Origin: JARIHD01 sp963815935
GTDB taxonomy: Bacteria; Patescibacteriota; Saccharimonadia; Saccharimonadales; UBA4665
Reading direction: 5' to 3'
NCBI GenBank assembly: GCA_963815935.1
Contig: CAWFIL010000008.1
Span: 186,001-250,000, forward strand
Length of the DNA: 64,000 nt
This document shows positions 49,937 to 57,708 of this stretch, in pieces. The position numbers were made by a program, and so were the translations under genes. Below the pieces are notes generated by a model, which was given only the letters and a program-made list of their open reading frames with translations, searched no databases and was not told the origin of the DNA. Positions within the stretch are counted from its first letter, which is position 1, and each line of letters begins with the position of its first letter.

Positions 49937-49968
49937 GTCTACACTACCAGAAATAGTTAGGAGAGAAG

Positions 49969-50727
49969 GTGATTGTTACACCCATACAAACAGAACGCGT
50001 AACGTCAAAGTCGGTTACGCTAAAGGATTTATTGCTGCGGTCATTGCCGCAGCTTAAAGACGGCGACGTGCTTGCTGTAACCTCGAAAATCGTATCGCTG
50101 TGCGAGGGGCGGACCGTACCGTTGACCAGCACAGACAAAGAAGCGCTCATCGTCCAGGAATCACAACTGTATACTGATCCGCTCGGTCAGTATGGCTTTC
50201 ATTTTACGGTGACCAATAACACGCTGATTGCTGCGGCGGGTATCGATGAATCGAATGGCGGCGATAACTTTGTGTTGTGGCCTGCCGACGCCCAAGAAAG
50301 TGCCGAAGAGGTGTGGCGGTTGCTGCGTGAACACTTTGGTATACAAAATCTAGGTGTTGTTATAACCGACAGCACCTGCAAACCGCTACGCCGTGGGGTA
50401 GTTGGCATTGCCTTGACGCACTGTGGCTTTGCGGCACTTAACGACTATATTGGGAAACCCGATTTGTTCGGTCGCCCATTTAAGGTCAGCCAGATGAGCG
50501 TTGCCGAAGGCTTGGCTGCTGCTGCGGTGTTAGCAATGGGCGAGGGATCCGAGCAAACGCCGCTCTGTCTGCTGCGAGATGTGCCATTTGTCGATTTCCA
50601 AGACCGTCCACCAACCGTGGCCGAACTCGAAACTATCTACATGCCTATTGAAGAAGACATCTTCGCTCCGCTTATCCAAGCAGTGGAATGGCACAAGGGC
50701 CAGAAAGGCGCGAGGCATGGTCGGTGA
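49969..50727 (+). CDS. CofE-like gamma-glutamyl ligase family protein
   Basis: Protein of 252 residues resembling F420-0:gamma-glutamyl ligase (CofE/FbiB N-terminal domain): DGDVLAVTSKIVSLCEGR, AAAGIDESNGGDNFVLWP, VVITDSTCKPLRRGVVGIAL and YIGKPDLFGRPFKVSQMSVA follow the family closely. CofE adds glutamate to a phospholactyl-flavin using GTP. No other F420 gene is here and these bacteria are not known to make F420, so another amide ligation is likely. GTG start behind AGGAGA. Next gene is a C40-type peptidase overlapping by 11 nt. Confidence 0.82.
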   Translation: MIVTPIQTERVTSKSVTLKDLLLRSLPQLKDGDVLAVTSKIVSLCEGRTVPLTSTDKEALIVQESQLYTDPLGQYGFHFTVTNNTLIAAAGIDESNGGDNFVLWPADAQESAEEVWRLLREHFGIQNLGVVITDSTCKPLRRGVVGIALTHCGFAALNDYIGKPDLFGRPFKVSQMSVAEGLAAAAVLAMGEGSEQTPLCLLRDVPFVDFQDRPPTVAELETIYMPIEEDIFAPLIQAVEWHKGQKGARHGR

Positions 50728-51241
50728 GTTGCAGCACTATGCAGATGCTCCGTTTGTGTACGATTTTTGCCAAGGCCCGGAACGGGTTCCGAACGAAGAC
50801 GTAGCTCGCGAAGAAGGGCTTAACTGTGTTTCGTTGGCGCACTTAGCAGTCGAGAGTCTTTTTAGGCGACGATTGCCCGCCCAACTGCATTGCTACGAGA
50901 TGTTTACGGATCATGAACGGTTTCATGATCTCGATGATTCAGAGCCATTGCAGGTGGGTGACTTGGTCTGGTTCGGCCGCTCCGAACCGAGTGTGCCGCC
51001 TGAGCAGTTTGTCCCTACGTATGATGCTAACGGATATTTGCTCAACTGGCAGGACTCGCCGGTTAACCATGTGGCTATTTATACTGGCGATCAGGAAAAT
51101 GACGACCCCTTATTGCTGCATGCCACGTACTTTACGGGTACGACAGCGGTATGGCCGCTATCCAAGTTTGCCGAGTACCCGAGGTATGCCCAAGTGCGCC
51201 GTATAGCACGTCTGAGGCCTGACCCTGCCGGCCAAAACTGA
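50717..51241 (+). CDS. NlpC/P60-like cysteine amidase
   Basis: Protein of 174 residues with catalytic cysteine in GLNCVSLAHLA and histidine in PVNHVAIYTGD, preceded by LQVGDLVWFG, the core of the NlpC/P60 (C40) fold. Such enzymes cut gamma-D-Glu-diamino acid bonds or related amides in walls. No signal peptide, so probably intracellular. Coupled to the CofE-like ligase by overlap: one makes and the other cuts gamma-glutamyl-type bonds, an attractive but unproved pairing. Confidence 0.72.
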   Translation: MVGELQHYADAPFVYDFCQGPERVPNEDVAREEGLNCVSLAHLAVESLFRRRLPAQLHCYEMFTDHERFHDLDDSEPLQVGDLVWFGRSEPSVPPEQFVPTYDANGYLLNWQDSPVNHVAIYTGDQENDDPLLLHATYFTGTTAVWPLSKFAEYPRYAQVRRIARLRPDPAGQN

Positions 51242-52777
51242 TTATTTTTTGATAAGGCTGGAGCCAGTCATCTCGACGGGAATCGACACACCTAGGCAGC
51301 TCAAGACGGTTGGCGCGATATCGCCTAGACCACCATCGCTTCGCAGGGAAGCTGCATCGGTGCCGCATAATAGTACGGGTACTGGGCTGGTGGTATGGGC
51401 GGTAAGTGGAGCGCCCGAATGGCGGTCAATCTTGTATTCGGCATTGCCGTGATCGGCGGTCATTAATGCGACACCGCCGGCGCTAAGGGTGGCATCGATG
51501 ACGTCGCCCAGGCACGTATCGAGCGCTGTAATTGCTTTTTTGGTTGCCTCAAAGTCACCCGTGTGACCGACCATATCGGCATTGGCAAAGTTAACAATTA
51601 TCAAGTCGCTTTTATCTTGCTGGATGTGCTTGACGACATCATCGGCAACGGCCGCGGCGCTCATCTCCGGCTGTAGGTCGTACGTGGCGACCTTTGGGGA
51701 TGGGATAAGGTTGCGGGTTTCCTTGGGAAAAGCTTTCTCCTGGCCGCCATTCAAGAAGTACGTTACGTGAGCATACTTTTCGGTTTCGGCTACGTGGTAT
51801 TGGCTGAGGTCATGCTTACTTACAGCTTCGGCGAGGGTGTTGACAACATCTTCTTTGGGAAAGGCCACTGGTACACCGAGGTCTTTGTCGTACTCGGCAA
51901 AACTTACGAAGTGCAGGTCTTTGACTACTCGTTTGCGCTCAAAGCCGTCGAATGCTTTATCTACTAAGGCATGGCCAAGCTGGCGAGCGCGGTCCGGGCG
52001 GAAGTTGAAGAATACGACGGCGTCGCCATCTTCGATGCGGGTACGATCCTCGGGCTTGCCGGCAATGGCGATTGGGCGCAGGAATTCATCGGTTTCGCCG
52101 TTTTTGTAGCGGTCCGCAATATGTGCCTGCAGGTCGGGAGTGTGGGGATGGGTGTCGCCGGTCAGCATGTCGTAGGCGAGCTCAATACGTTCCCAGCGAT
52201 TGTCCCGATCCATGGCATAGTAACGGCCGGCTACGCTGGCAACGCGGCCGGCACCAATGTTGGCTAGCTCGGCTTCAAATTCGGCGATATGGCTGAGCGC
52301 GCTTGATGGTGGTGTGTCGCGGCCATCGGTAAAGGCGTGTACGTGTACGTTGGTAAGCTCTAGGTTTTTGGCTAGGCGCACCAGTGCCAGTGCTCCGGTG
52401 GAGTGGCTGTGCACACCGCCGGGGGATACTAAGCCAAGGATATGTAATGCCTTGCCACGCTGTTTGGCGATTTCGATGGCCTCGATCAGGACCTCATTTT
52501 CATAAAAAATACCGCTGTCGATGGCGTGGTGCTGTCGGCTGAGCGGTTGCCTGATGATACGCCCGGCGCCAATGGTAAGATGTCCAACTTCGGAATTGCC
52601 CTGCTGACCGTTGGGCAGACCGACTGCTTCGCCGCTGGCTTCTACGGTGGTGTGCGGCCAGGTGGCAAACAGGTTATCGAGTTTCGGGGTGTCAGCGGCG
52701 GCAATTGCGTTGCCGGCGGTTTCGGGGCTGTAGCCCCAGCCGTCACAAATAATCAACACGAAAGGTTTTTTGGCCAT
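51242..52777 (-). CDS. gpmI: 2,3-bisphosphoglycerate-independent phosphoglycerate mutase
   Basis: Glycolytic enzyme of 511 residues with two metals. DGWGYSP at the N-terminus, the phosphoserine in QQGNSEVGHLTIGAGR, FTDGRDTPPSS, GRYYAMDRD, RPDRARQL and the metal site TADHGNAE with HTTSPVPVL are all conserved. AAAGGA before ATG. The next glycolytic gene, eno, is divergent across a 252-nt gap that holds a long inverted repeat. Confidence 0.97.
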   Translation of the reverse strand: MAKKPFVLIICDGWGYSPETAGNAIAAADTPKLDNLFATWPHTTVEASGEAVGLPNGQQGNSEVGHLTIGAGRIIRQPLSRQHHAIDSGIFYENEVLIEAIEIAKQRGKALHILGLVSPGGVHSHSTGALALVRLAKNLELTNVHVHAFTDGRDTPPSSALSHIAEFEAELANIGAGRVASVAGRYYAMDRDNRWERIELAYDMLTGDTHPHTPDLQAHIADRYKNGETDEFLRPIAIAGKPEDRTRIEDGDAVVFFNFRPDRARQLGHALVDKAFDGFERKRVVKDLHFVSFAEYDKDLGVPVAFPKEDVVNTLAEAVSKHDLSQYHVAETEKYAHVTYFLNGGQEKAFPKETRNLIPSPKVATYDLQPEMSAAAVADDVVKHIQQDKSDLIIVNFANADMVGHTGDFEATKKAITALDTCLGDVIDATLSAGGVALMTADHGNAEYKIDRHSGAPLTAHTTSPVPVLLCGTDAASLRSDGGLGDIAPTVLSCLGVSIPVEMTGSSLIKK

Positions 52778-52842
52778 CGTCTATCCTTTGCTTACCAATT
52801 TCTTCGATTACGAGTATAGGCTCCTGCAGTGTCCATGTAAAC

Positions 52843-52948
52843 AGAGGCGGGCAGACACACTTAGTCTGGCACAGTCCTGGGCTCGGAGTATGTTTGAATA
52901 ACATACTCCTCGTGCGGGGCGCCAGACTAAGTGTGTCTGCCCGCCTCT
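52843..52948. repeat. 28-bp perfect inverted repeat with inner hairpin
   Basis: Arms 52843-52870 and 52921-52948 are exact complements. The 50-nt centre holds GGAGTATGTT/AACATACTCC (52885-52894 with 52900-52909). It lies between divergent gpmI and eno and has no T run, so it is not an ordinary terminator. Possibly a small transposon remnant (MITE) or a control element. Confidence 0.85.
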
Positions 52949-53029
52949 AGGGTGCTTGCTACTGCCTTAGTTAGATGTAAAATAGAGCTGTCACATCGTT
53001 GTTCATCGTAAAGCCAAAGGAGGCTCTTT

Positions 53030-54304
53030 ATGACTATTACTTCAATTCACGCTCGTCAGATCTTTGACTCACGTGGCTATCCAACCGTTGAATGCGATGT
53101 TACTCTATTGGACGGCTGCATAGGACGTGCCGCTGTGCCATCTGGCGCATCGACCGGCAAGCGCGAGGCTTTGGAGCTGCGCGACGGCGAAGCGGCATTT
53201 GGTGGTAAGGGCGTTACCAAGGCGGTCGCCAATGTTAATGACACTATCGCCCCAGCACTCGTCAACCAAGACGTTGCCGATCAGCGCGCCCTGGACAACA
53301 AACTCTTAGAACTAGACGGTACCGACAACAAGGGTAGGTTAGGTGCTAACGCGACCTTGGCCGTCTCGCTCGCCTATGCCAAGGCGATGGCTGTCAGCAA
53401 GAAGCAGCCGCTGTACGCCTACGTAGCCGACTTGGTTGGCAACAAGGACTGTACGTTGCCGATGCCGATGCTCAATATTCTCAATGGCGGTAAGCATGCC
53501 GAAGGCTCGACCGACATCCAGGAGTTCATGGTTATGCCAGTGGGTGCGGATACCTTTGCCAAGGCTATGCAAATGGCTAGCGAGATTTACCACACTTTGG
53601 GTAAGGTGCTCAAAGAGAGAGGCTACGCAACCACCGTTGGTGACGAAGGCGGCTACGCGCCAAGCGTAAAAGGCGGCTCCGACGAAGCGCTCCAGCTGAT
53701 TAGCGAGGCTGTTGCCAAGGCTGGTTACAACTTGGGCGAAGATGTGGTACTGGCGCTTGATGTTGCATCCAGCGAGCTTGCGACCGAAGACGGCTACGAT
53801 TTTGCTTGCGAAGGCCAGATGTATACTACCGATCAACTAATTAGCAAGTACGAAGACATGGTTGCCAAATATCCTCTAGCTTCCATTGAAGACGGCCTCA
53901 GCGAGGATGACTGGGAGGGCTGGAAGTGGCAGACCGAGCGCCTTGGTGCTAAGGCGCAGCTAGTAGGTGATGACCTGCTGGTTACTAACACTAAGCTCCT
54001 GCAAAAGGCTATCGACGAAAAGGCCGCCAACGCCATCTTGATTAAGCCAAACCAAATTGGCACACTCAGCGAAACGATTGACGCTGTACAAATGGCTAAA
54101 CAGGCTGGCTGGAACACCGTTATGTCACATCGCTCCGGCGAAACTGAGGATGCGACCATTGCTCATCTGGCTGTTGGCCTCAGTACTGGACAGATCAAAA
54201 CTGGTTCGTTCTCGCGTAGTGACCGCATTGCCAAATATAACGAACTATTGCGCATTGCCGAACTATTGCCCGAAGCAAAACTTGCCCACCCATTTAAAAA
54301 GTAA
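53030..54304 (+). CDS. eno: Enolase
   Basis: Glycolytic enolase of 424 residues converting 2-phosphoglycerate to PEP. N-terminal IHARQIFDSRGYPTVECDV, GASTGKREALELRDG, catalytic glutamate in VGDEGGYAPS, metal ligands in LALDVASSE, SIEDGLSEDDW and VGDDLLVTN, lysine in LIKPNQIGT and HRSGETEDATIA are all in place. AAAGGAGG before ATG; TAAAAT upstream. It supplies PEP, which the MurA-like protein also uses. Confidence 0.98.
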   Translation: MTITSIHARQIFDSRGYPTVECDVTLLDGCIGRAAVPSGASTGKREALELRDGEAAFGGKGVTKAVANVNDTIAPALVNQDVADQRALDNKLLELDGTDNKGRLGANATLAVSLAYAKAMAVSKKQPLYAYVADLVGNKDCTLPMPMLNILNGGKHAEGSTDIQEFMVMPVGADTFAKAMQMASEIYHTLGKVLKERGYATTVGDEGGYAPSVKGGSDEALQLISEAVAKAGYNLGEDVVLALDVASSELATEDGYDFACEGQMYTTDQLISKYEDMVAKYPLASIEDGLSEDDWEGWKWQTERLGAKAQLVGDDLLVTNTKLLQKAIDEKAANAILIKPNQIGTLSETIDAVQMAKQAGWNTVMSHRSGETEDATIAHLAVGLSTGQIKTGSFSRSDRIAKYNELLRIAELLPEAKLAHPFKK

Positions 54305-54325
54305 CTCCTGGGATTAGTTGAAGTT

Positions 54326-54347
54326 ACGGGGGCCCATGGGCCCCCGT
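54326..54347 (+). terminator. GC-rich 22-nt palindrome after eno
   Basis: ACGGGGGCCCA and its complement form a strong hairpin 22 nt after the eno stop, but no T run follows. It may be a stabiliser or weak terminator. Confidence 0.5.
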
Positions 54348-54385
54348 GTGCTGCATTATGTAGTTTATTCGAGGGAGACAGAGCG

Positions 54386-55057
54386 TTGGGGAAAGAAAAA
54401 GGTGTTATCTTTGACCTGGACGGCACGCTGTACAAGTTGCGGGGGCGGGATGGAACTTTCGGCGGCTCGGACCTGTATGCTGCCCAAAAGGTAAAAATGT
54501 ACGAATTCATCGGCCAGCGGCTGGCACTCGATGCGCCTACGGCCAGATCGGTCTATGAGGATCTCAAGGAAGCGTACGCTGGCGCGGTAAGTGTCGGTAT
54601 TGAGCAGAAGTACGGGGTCAGCCGCTATGAATGGTTTGCCAATACCTGGAACCTGCCCCCGGCGGACTTTATTGATCCGGCCGACGGTGACGTCGCGGCC
54701 ATATTACGGCCATTTACGGGCCGGGCGACGCTCCTAACCTCCGGGCCTCGAGCGTGGGCCGAGCCGGTTTTGGACTGCCTTGGTGTCGCTGGCGTTTTCG
54801 GCAGCAACATAATCACCGGCGAAGCCGACGCCCGCAAGCCGAATCCCGAAGTATTCGTCGAAGCCGCCCGCATGCTTGGGCGGTGTGCTGGGGACATGGT
54901 TTCGGTGGGCGACCAAAACCATAGCGACATCGTACCGGCACGGACGCTCGGCATGCAGACAATAGTCATTGGCCCGGAAATTGCCTCCGCGCATTACCGC
55001 GCCGATAACTTGCAAGCAGCTGTTGAAATAATTCATGAAATAGAAAGGAACGAATGA
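54386..55057 (+). CDS. HAD-superfamily hydrolase, pyrimidine 5'-nucleotidase-like
   Basis: Phosphatase of 223 residues: motif I FDLDGTLYKL, motif II LLTSG, lysine in ARKPNPEVF, motif III SVGDQNHSDIVPARTLG. Cap region and FDLDGTLY start resemble SDT1/YjjG-type nucleotidases. TTG start with GAGGGAG 8 nt before. Its stop overlaps the next start (ATGA). Confidence 0.82.
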   Translation: MGKEKGVIFDLDGTLYKLRGRDGTFGGSDLYAAQKVKMYEFIGQRLALDAPTARSVYEDLKEAYAGAVSVGIEQKYGVSRYEWFANTWNLPPADFIDPADGDVAAILRPFTGRATLLTSGPRAWAEPVLDCLGVAGVFGSNIITGEADARKPNPEVFVEAARMLGRCAGDMVSVGDQNHSDIVPARTLGMQTIVIGPEIASAHYRADNLQAAVEIIHEIERNE

Positions 55058-55671
55058 TGCACCTTAGCCCCGAATTTACCGACGAGATCAGACTAGCTAC
55101 CAATGGCCTCCCACTGTACAATGGCGGTCCGGGCGTAGACTACACGTATGCGCCTGACTCGTATGCTCTTAACGTTACGCTTTGGCACGATCCGGAATTC
55201 GCCACATTGCCCGTTGGCTATCAGCCGGGCGAGGAGGCCTCGCTTTTGCTCGTGCAGCGCGCTTCGGGCCATGGCAAGATTGGTGCGTGGAGCGGCGTGT
55301 CGGGTTATATCGATACGCTCAATGATCCGGGCGGTTCGCTCAGCGCCTCGGAGTTTGACCCTGTTCGCTATACTGTCGAGAATGAACTATACGAAGAGTG
55401 CGGTCTGGACCGGGAAGCTTTGGCGGCCATCACCTTTTATCCCGCCGAGCCATTCACTGACTACCGGCGGCATGATGGCAACCGGGTCCATGTACTGCCC
55501 GTCTTGGGCTGGTGTGGGGTGGGAAGGCCGGAGGTAAATATCGACCCACGCGAGCTGTCTGCCTATGATTGGGTAAAGTTTAGCGATATACAACAAAGGC
55601 AGGGCCTGGCTGGCTTATATCTCAGCCATACCTTGCGGCGTGCGCTGGCGGCAATTGACATCGCGCTTTGA
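55054..55671 (+). CDS. NUDIX-like protein
   Basis: Protein of 205 residues with a partly diverged NUDIX box: GYIDTLNDPGG, then VENELYEECGLD, keeping the Glu-rich REL-x-EE-x-G part with E-N-E-L. Longer than minimal NUDIX proteins, with extra N- and C-terminal segments. Coupled to the HAD gene upstream, so the pair may clean up a nucleotide or sugar-nucleotide. Substrate unknown. Confidence 0.72.
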   Translation: MMHLSPEFTDEIRLATNGLPLYNGGPGVDYTYAPDSYALNVTLWHDPEFATLPVGYQPGEEASLLLVQRASGHGKIGAWSGVSGYIDTLNDPGGSLSASEFDPVRYTVENELYEECGLDREALAAITFYPAEPFTDYRRHDGNRVHVLPVLGWCGVGRPEVNIDPRELSAYDWVKFSDIQQRQGLAGLYLSHTLRRALAAIDIAL

Positions 55672-55726
55672 TGTTGTCGTTTTATAACAGAGGTGGTAAG
55701 CTGTCAGAGTCACGAATGTGACCCGC

Positions 55727-55803
55727 GCGCCCGTAGCTCAGTGGATTAGAGTACTTGGCTTCGAACCAAGGGGTCGCAGGTTCGAATCCTGCCGGGCGTA
55801 CCA
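55727..55803 (+). tRNA. tRNA-Arg (TCG)
   Basis: Acceptor GCGCCCG/CGGGCGT, anticodon stem CTTGG/CCAAG around CTTCGAA, T stem GCAGG/CCTGC, CCA encoded. Decodes CGA; third arginine tRNA in the window. Confidence 0.95.
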
Positions 55804-55819
55804 AACAAGGTTTTTAAAT

Positions 55820-55850
55820 AAGAAGATGTCCAAACATGGACATCTTCTTT
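55820..55850 (+). terminator. Terminator of tRNA-Arg (TCG)
   Basis: AAGAAGATGTCCA pairs with TGGACATCTTCTT over a 4-nt loop, followed by T-rich sequence. Confidence 0.8.
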
Positions 55851-55885
55851 GTTTTGGCCTGAATTTCTAATTGTATGTGTTGAGG

Positions 55886-55923
55886 GGTGTCGTCAGGATT
55901 CAGGGCGAAACCCTGACGACACC
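55886..55923. repeat. 12-bp inverted repeat
   Basis: GGTGTCGTCAGG (55886-55897) and CCTGACGACACC (55912-55923) flank a loop containing CAGGG and a partial copy of CCCTG that can pair differently. No T run. Lies before the 3' end of the convergent YdjM-like gene. Confidence 0.7.
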
Positions 55924-55957
55924 GATGTTGCTGGGAAGACAGAGCGGACGGGGTTGC

Positions 55958-56716
55958 TCAGGCCTTTGTGCGTGGTCTGGTGCGACCAGTGCTGCTAGGC
56001 TTGCGCTTGGCTTTGCTCTGGGTAGACCCGTTCCGACGGTGTGGCTTGCCCGACCTGCTCAGTGAGTAAAGCACCAACAGAGATGCACAGACCGCCACCG
56101 TGATCACAAAGATCAGCAGCGACCCAATGTGCACCCCGGCTACCGCCAGGCTGTCGAACACTCCGCCGGTCAGCCACTTCGCTAGCGGACGGAAGATGTA
56201 TCCGCCTGCCAGTGACGTCAGTACCAGTACTGCGATCCGTTCGGTTGGGGTCCCTGTCGTGAAGCTGAATGGCCCAAGCAGTCTGAAGTGCTTGCGCCAC
56301 AGCGGGTAGAACAGTGGTACACCTTGATCGGTCATGCCGTCGGCGAGCAGATGAGTAAGCACTCCGGCGGTCAGGGCGATCGGAACAAACGACTTCTGGG
56401 GTGTTCCCCATAGGCCGAGCGACGCACCACCTACTTGGCAGCCATAGGCTACCAGGAATACCACGGCGACGTACGGAAGCGAGTGTGTGATCCGACGGTG
56501 CCCGGGCGTGAGCTTGTGCCAGAATTTCGGCAAGAACCTGCCCAGGATGGACGACTCGGTGTCTGCATCTGACAGCAGACCACCGAAGGCGCCTACGGCC
56601 GCCATGACACACTTCATCGTGAACGGTGCCTCTGTTGCCGCTCCTGCAACGAGGCCGCCCGTAGCGCCGAGTGTGGCGTGACTGACACCCAACAACTGAC
56701 TGACACCTACTTTCAT
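55958..56716 (-). CDS. YdjM/DUF457-type membrane-bound metal-dependent hydrolase
   Basis: Integral membrane protein of 252 residues: HRRITHSLPYVAVVF and THLLADGMTDQGVPLFYPLWRK carry the conserved His/Asp set of the YdjM (LexA-regulated in E. coli) family, related to phospholipase-C-like hydrolases. Five or so helices, then a basic cytoplasmic tail (RRNGSTQSKAKRKP). Substrate unknown, likely a lipid phosphoester. A short GAGAC/GTCTC hairpin lies just before ATG. Confidence 0.82.
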   Translation of the reverse strand: MKVGVSQLLGVSHATLGATGGLVAGAATEAPFTMKCVMAAVGAFGGLLSDADTESSILGRFLPKFWHKLTPGHRRITHSLPYVAVVFLVAYGCQVGGASLGLWGTPQKSFVPIALTAGVLTHLLADGMTDQGVPLFYPLWRKHFRLLGPFSFTTGTPTERIAVLVLTSLAGGYIFRPLAKWLTGGVFDSLAVAGVHIGSLLIFVITVAVCASLLVLYSLSRSGKPHRRNGSTQSKAKRKPSSTGRTRPRTKA

Positions 56717-56812
56717 ACGAGACGAATAGGGTCTCGACTATCATAGCCAGCACTTGCAGGAACGTCAATTTGGAGTATTGTGTGGGCAGATTTATATTCA
56801 AGGAGGATCAAG

Positions 56813-57670
56813 TTGTCTCATTTGCAAGAGTATGAGTCGCTGTGCGCAAACGGCGAGCAATTCCCGGACCGTCAGGTCGCATCGCTCGATGGCTTAACTT
56901 TTGACCATCCCAAGGACGGCCCGATAGCGATTACTATCGACCGGGAGGCGTTGGCCGCGCAAGGAAATATATATGTTGGTAGCCCAGTGCTGCGTAAAGC
57001 TTTACAAGATCGTCATATTGGTGCCGATAGTCTTGCCGGTGCCGAGCAAGTCTTGTCGAGCCATCTCGCGGCTAGTGAATTAGTATGGGGCTTTTCGGGT
57101 TATGCTACGGCAGGCTATAACTACGACGTAGAGGCCCAAGGCTTAGACCGGGTATATACCCATCTAGCCAAACGCTCGAGAACGCCGGGCTTAGCGGTTG
57201 ATGGTGGTGTGAGCTCGGGCAGCTTGGGCTTGAGTGGTGTGATAGCGAAAGAGCACAACGTGCCCACCATGGGAATGTTACCGCTCCAAGGCCTGGCCGC
57301 AGCGGGTATTCGTGATCACCTGGTTGTTTGGGGCAATACGTACAGGGACCGCGAAGTGCTCGTTGGCACGACACCCGATGTATTGGTTTGTGTAGCTGGT
57401 GCCGAAGGAACTCAAAGAGAATGCCAAGTGGCCTTGCGATGGGGCAGCGCCGTATTGCTTCTGGCTCTTCGAGAGGAGTATGCCCCTAGCGCGCTGCCAA
57501 ATACCTACCAATTGTTCCCGGAGATGACGGAGGCAATCGACAGCGGTAGTATGGTAGTGTGTCGCTCGATGGAAGATATCCCTGATGGTCTCGATGCAAT
57601 GTTAGTGGCAAGTGAGGAGAGCGACCGACTAGGTCGGCTAAGTGCTCTCGGCCAGCTACTATATGATTAG
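56813..57670 (+). CDS. SLOG/LOG-like nucleotide-binding protein
   Basis: Protein of 285 residues. From ~130 it shows a Rossmann-like LOG pattern: AVDGGVSSGSLGLSG, NVPTMGMLPLQGL, NTYRDREVLVGTTPDVLVCVAG, then GAEGTQRECQVALRWG, the counterpart of GGxGTxxE. LOG enzymes release cytokinin-type bases; SLOG domains also bind NAD- or nucleotide-derived ligands in DprA and defence systems. The N-terminal ~120 residues are not recognised. TTG start chosen because AAGGAGG stands 7 nt before it; promoter TTGGAG, 17 nt, TATATT upstream. folC follows with its own promoter. Confidence 0.65.
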   Translation: MSHLQEYESLCANGEQFPDRQVASLDGLTFDHPKDGPIAITIDREALAAQGNIYVGSPVLRKALQDRHIGADSLAGAEQVLSSHLAASELVWGFSGYATAGYNYDVEAQGLDRVYTHLAKRSRTPGLAVDGGVSSGSLGLSGVIAKEHNVPTMGMLPLQGLAAAGIRDHLVVWGNTYRDREVLVGTTPDVLVCVAGAEGTQRECQVALRWGSAVLLLALREEYAPSALPNTYQLFPEMTEAIDSGSMVVCRSMEDIPDGLDAMLVASEESDRLGRLSALGQLLYD

Positions 57671-57708
57671 CTAATATCTTTGCTGGCTGCGGTACAATAT
57701 AAAGCATC

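Noticed and set aside
54326..54347. Restriction or recombination palindrome
   Set aside because: Position right after eno and strong GC stem are explained more simply as a 3' stabilising hairpin.
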